From: Leptodactylus fallax
Taxonomy: Eukaryota; Chordata; Amphibia; Anura; Leptodactylidae
DNA length: 64,000 nt
Direction of reading: 5' to 3'
NCBI GenBank assembly: GCA_947044405.1
Contig: CAMRHE010000156.1
Coordinates: 1,407,001 to 1,471,000, forward strand
Below are positions 60,204 through 64,000 of the stretch, in pieces. Under the pieces are notes generated by a model. It was not told the origin of the DNA, ran no database searches, and saw only the letters and a list, made by a program, of their open reading frames with translations. Both the position numbers and the translations under genes were made by a program. Position 1 is the stretch's first letter. Every line of letters begins with the position of its first letter.

Positions 60204-60517
60204 TTTAATAAAGCACCTTGAGTGAAGCACGGTCTACAAACCTCCTTTTTTCGGATTTCCTCCTACCCATCACTGAAATGAAGTCACTGTAAAATCTCGG
60301 TTAAAATCTCTACTTTTTGTTTGAGAATCTCCTAGATATTACAGAAAACTACTGTTGGCACGAATCAATACTAGTACATTTATATAATCAATATATTCTA
60401 CTATAATCATGACTATATGCAAACTATACATACAACAAAAAACCCATGTACTGCATCCAAAGCAGGATTGATGCCCCAGAGAAAACACATGTTACGGTCA
60501 TTAATATAAACTATTTA

Positions 60518-60692
60518 AGGTTAGGTTCACACTAGCGCTTGGTCTTCTCTGGGGGTTTCCATCCCCCATTCCTTTTGAAAAATTTGGTCAGAAACAGGAC
60601 TTCTCTCTGCATTTTTTGGGCAGAAACCTGGCAGACCTCATTATAGTCTATGATGAAGAACAGAATGCCGAACGCTAGTGTGAACCTAGCGC
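60518..60692. repeat. Harbinger-like MITE, TTCACACTAGCG family
   Basis: The left AGGTTAGGTTCACACTAGCG and the right CGCTAGTGTGAACCTAGCG are strong inverted repeats. TTA precedes the left end; the right flank has diverged. 175 bp. Confidence 0.7.
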
Positions 60693-61191
60693 AAGATGGC
60701 TGTGAATTTCTTTTAAGCCATAGATTTCTGAATTACTAAAAGAGTATTTTATTTCAAAACAGATGTACCCACAATAGTACCAAGATAGAAAAGTCATGGT
60801 AAAATGTCACAAAAAACACAAAAAAATAGCAATATACTGTAGGGGTAAACAAAGTATGAATGTATATCCAAGGTAATGTATCCTTTAAAAAATGCAGAGA
60901 AATAGCCAGTATGGAAGCTTTTATAACTGAAAATATACAGTCTTCTGTTATTAATAGATTCAAGAACTACTACTAGTACTACCACCACTACTTCTACAGA
61001 ACATCAAATGAAAACAAGTATCCTTAGGATTTCATTTTATTCTATCACCTATAAAGTTAGAAATATGCTAGTAAACCCTTATATACAAATATTTAAATAA
61101 AGAAACTATGCTTTAGTACTAGTAATGAGCATGTTACTTGTGAGTAATGCGTTCACATGGGTAAAAGCAGGACTGCTGGTAGCAGACAGAT

Positions 61192-61436
61192 TACACTAAA
61201 TTCACACAAGTGTCGGCCTCCGTCAGAGAACCAGAACAACAGATAGGCAGATCACTACAACAGTGGTCACATACGGAACCCATTCGACCCCTTTAATTAT
61301 AATGGGATCCGTCAGGTGTCTGTTCTTTTAAACTGAAACCGCCAGACAAAAAGAGTCAGATTTTCAGGACTTTTTCATCCAGCGATTTTAGACACAAACT
61401 GCAACAGAGACTGCAGAGCAGATGCGAACGTGGCCA
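61192..61436. repeat. Harbinger-like MITE, diverged copy
   Basis: The left ACTAAATTCACACAAGTGTC and the right GATGCGAACGTGGCC are weak inverted ends. The inner TTTTTCATCCAGCGATTTTA matches 53440. Edges are approximate. Confidence 0.5.
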
Positions 61437-61596
61437 TATATAGTACACCTTGCCTGGTTACTAAAAAAAAATATATGGCCCAAGGAGTGGTATAAGGGTC
61501 TATAGTAAGTTGTCTACCCAAAGGCTAATTGAATATTGGGCTCTAAGGTACAATCACAGAAAGTGTATCTTAATTTTAGCATATTTTCTTTGATAT

Positions 61597-62935
61597 TTTC
61601 TCTGCCTTTGACACAGTCGACCATTCCCTCCTGCTAGAAACTCTCTCATCCCTTGGCATCTCAGACCTGGCCCTTTCCTGGATCTCCTCATACCTCACCA
61701 ACCGCACATTCAGCGTCTCCCACTCACACACCACCTCCCTGCCACGCCCTCTTTCTGCAGGTGTCCCCCAAGGCTCTGTCCTAGGACCCCTCCTGTTCTC
61801 AATCTACACCCTAGGCCTTGGCCAACTCATAGAATCTCATGGTTTCCATTACTATTGCTATGCTGACGACACCCAAATATATCTCTCTGGACCAGACATT
61901 ACCTCTCTGTTATCCAGAGTCCCAGAATGTTTAGCAGCCGTAGCCTCCTTTCTCTCCTCCCGATTTCTCAAACTCAACATGGAGAAAACGGAGTTCATAA
62001 TCTTCACCCCTCCACGCACGACTCCCCTACCTGACCCATCTATCAAAATTAATGGAACCACTCTCACCGCAGTCCCACAAGCCCGCGCCTTGGGATAAAC
62101 TTAGACTCTGACCTATCCTTCAAGATGCATATTCAAACCCTCAACACCTCCTGCCTCCTCCAAATCAAGAACATCCATCGAATCCGCTCCTTCCTCACCC
62201 CTGAAACTACAAAGATGCTAGTCCACGCCCTCATAATCTCCCGCCTAGACTACTGTAACACCCTTCTCCATGGTCTCCCAGCTAACATTCTCGCCCCCCT
62301 CCAATCCACCTTAAACTGTGCTGCTCGCCTAATACACCTCTTCCCCCGTTCTTCATCGGCCGCTCCCCTCTGCCAATCCCTTCACTGGCTATCCATTGAC
62401 CAGCGAATAGAGTTCAAATTACTAATGCTGACATACAAAGCCATCCACAACCTGTCCCCTGCATATATCTCTGACCTAATCTCCCGCTACCTGCCCGCAC
62501 GTAACCTCCGATGCTCCAAAGACCTCCTACTCCACTCTGCTCTAATCCGCTCTTCACACAATCGTCTCCAAGACTTCTCCTGTGCATCCACCATACTCTG
62601 GAACTCTTTACCAAGACACATAAGACTGACCCCCACAATCACAAGCTTCAAGAAAGCCCTGAAGATTCACCTATTCAGGAAGGCCTACAACCTCCAATAA
62701 CGCTACTGTCTCCATACCACCACCTGAACAGCCTCTACCCCCACCTTCTGTCTCTATCCCTCTTCCCTCATAGATTGTAAGCCCTTGCGGGCAGGGCCCT
62801 CTATCCCAGTTGGTCACTATTAGTATTATCTGTTTTGTACATCTTGTGTACCGTATGTAAATCCTCAAATGTAAAGCACCATGGAATTAATGTGCTATAT
62901 AAATAAATATTAATAATAACAATAATAATAATAAC
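61597..62935 (+). mobile_element. L2-like LINE, 5'-truncated
   Basis: It begins inside the reverse transcriptase and runs to the 3' untranslated part with GCAGGGCCCTCTATCCCA and a tail of TAATAA units ending near 62935. The 3' 360 bp recur at 23396-23755. L2/CR1-superfamily placement comes from the protein wording and the short-repeat tail. Confidence 0.9.
61600..62697 (+). pseudogene. L2-like reverse transcriptase, C-terminal half
   Basis: The frame reads [11 protein letters not shown] (motif A Asp), [17 protein letters not shown] (motif B) and YADDTQIYL (catalytic DD near 61860), then a break near 62080-62097 in RALG followed by a stop. The next frame (62125-62697) carries SRLDYCNTLLHGLP, SLHWLSIDQRIEFKLLMLTY and LWNSLPRHIR, the typical C terminus. 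The endonuclease and the first RT motifs are missing through 5' truncation. Confidence 0.88.
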
Positions 62936-63704
62936 TATGAATGATGCAGGACACCCAGAACACCTGAGTCACCAGTCATGCACAAGTCTACTTTGAGACA
63001 TTTTCAAAAATCTTCCACTGTTATTTCTGAAAACAACTCTATCCACTCAAGGAGTAACTGGATGAATTTTCTTGGCTCTCAATAAATGCCTACAGTCTTC
63101 ATCAATATCTACCCTCACATTTGCCTATGTTTTCCTTTACCCTAACTTACCTGTGTGTGAACTTAAGTTGAAGAAGATTTTCAAAAACAAATATTAATAC
63201 TATTAATTAATCCATAACTACCATCTACAAGTAAATTCAGGACCAGCAAGGTTATTTTACATTAATACAGATTACGCAGACTTTCCTTGTAAAGCGTTTG
63301 GCTCCCAAACAAATATGCTAAGCTATGTTTGCAGATCTGAAACTCAAGTTTGCTTTTTGATTCGCCAAGACAAGACCCAGACACTGACATGAGTGGAAAG
63401 AGATGCTGTATGGTGTTCCAACCTGTTCATCTTCATATTGAATCAACAATTTCCCAAAAATCTAGAACTACATTATCTATTCAGCGTTATGAATCAAAAA
63501 AGTCAATGCACTTAAGTGATGGATAATCAAACAATACATAAAGATATCGGTGTAAGCCACACAGGAGTCAAGTGCTCATGGGAAATGTGACAGTAGCAGA
63601 CACATTCTATGTTCCATCACAGGAGAAATCCAAGATTGATGTCTCCGAGGCCAGTTATGTAGAACTCACTCTGAAACTGCTGTTGATGTTTTATTTCCAA
63701 CTAT
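62936..63704. other. Intron 1, no feature seen
   Basis: No repeat terminus or conserved coding frame was recognised. Confidence 0.5.
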
Positions 63705-64000
63705 GGGTGGGTTCACACTACCGTTGGATGTTCGTTAAAAAGGAAAAATGGACACCTATCATAACAGACATTAACTGATGTTAATGCGTCCGTTTTTTAA
63801 CTGATCCATTTAATGGATGTTAAAAAAAACGGACACATTAGCATCAGTTAGTGTCCGTTTTTTATACTGTCTGTTTTTTGCTTTTTTTTGTTTCTGCTTT
63901 CTGAGCATGCTCTGAAAAAAAACGAGGACAGTAATAACGGACAGTATAACCGACGCCCATCTGTTACCCATAGACTTTAATGTTAAAAAATAACGGACGC
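63705..64000. repeat. Long palindromic MITE, cut by the right edge
   Basis: It opens GGGTGGGTTCACACTACCGT and continues with GTCCGTTTTTTAACTGATCC and AACGGACACATTAGCATCAG, matching the reverse complement of 46330-46928. The other terminus lies beyond the window. Confidence 0.8.

Larger units (their letters stand above)
59606..60266 (+). mobile_element. 661-bp retro-insertion, Penelope-like end suspected
   Basis: CCATCACTGAAATGAA, a perfect 16-bp direct repeat, sits at 59590-59605 and 60267-60282 and marks a target-site duplication. Inside are a 151-bp hairpin (59974-60124), then a hammerhead-like core, then AATAAAG and a pyrimidine-rich 3' part (CCTCCTTTTTTCGG). There is no terminal inverted repeat, and the 75-codon frame at 59675-59902 has no recognised domain. 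Ribozyme-like sequence in the terminal region plus a variable-length duplication suggests a Penelope-like element tail; this is an inference. Confidence 0.7.
14998..64000 (-). other. ANKH: ANKH intron 1 (partial, over 49 kb)
   Basis: From the exon 2 acceptor to the right window edge no coding exon of a host gene was recognised. No sequence like the ANKH N terminus (MVKFPALTHYWPLI) appears on the minus strand. The human gene also has a very long first intron. This one is largely built from transposons. Confidence 0.8.

Noticed and set aside
62414..62868. Minus-strand frames opposite the L2-like LINE
   Set aside because: Shadows of the reverse transcriptase coding strand.

Overview
This is a vertebrate intronic window, most likely from an anuran amphibian. 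Three short exons on the minus strand spell conserved parts of ANKH, the progressive ankylosis protein, a multipass membrane exporter linked to ATP, citrate and extracellular pyrophosphate. Exon 2 is at 14781-14997, exon 3 at 10663-10781 and exon 4 at 8882-8965. All have matching splice phases and good splice sites. The gene runs right to left. Intron 4 runs off the left edge, and the last 49 kb (14998-64000) is part of a very long intron 1 whose first exon I did not find here. The frog assignment is an inference from the mobile-element flora; no species can be named.

Nearly everything else is transposable elements. From left to right there is a Tc1-like copy interrupted by a palindromic MITE (1-1788), and a 227-bp retro-inserted element carrying a complete hammerhead ribozyme motif (6690-6916). 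Next come a decayed Tc1 in intron 3 and a second Tc1 of the first family (12622-13957). An intact-ORF Tc1 sits inside an older TA-flanked MITE (19651-21673). A Tx1/L1-like LINE (25172-35587) is split by a CR1 LINE whose ORF2 is intact. The right half holds piggyBac-type MITEs with TTAA sites and a complete piggyBac with a two-exon transposase (41385-43982). A Helitron (44488-46284) contains a hAT insertion. A chimeric third Tc1 family lies at 49157-51430, and a 661-bp retro-insertion with a long hairpin and a decayed hammerhead-like core at 59606-60266. An L2-like LINE 3' part follows at 61597-62935.

Between these are about fifteen short palindromic elements with ends related to TTCACACTAGCG or to GGCCCCACATTG. 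Where edges are clear they are flanked by 3-bp TTA, TAA or TGA duplications, as in PIF/Harbinger-type MITEs.

The host gene is the only conserved cellular function seen. Elements that look potentially active or recent are the Tc1 at 19949-21593, the piggyBac at 41385-43982 and the CR1 at 26331-30286 (ORF2 only). The most unusual signals are the two ribozyme-like loci, both flanked by perfect 14-16 bp target-site duplications.
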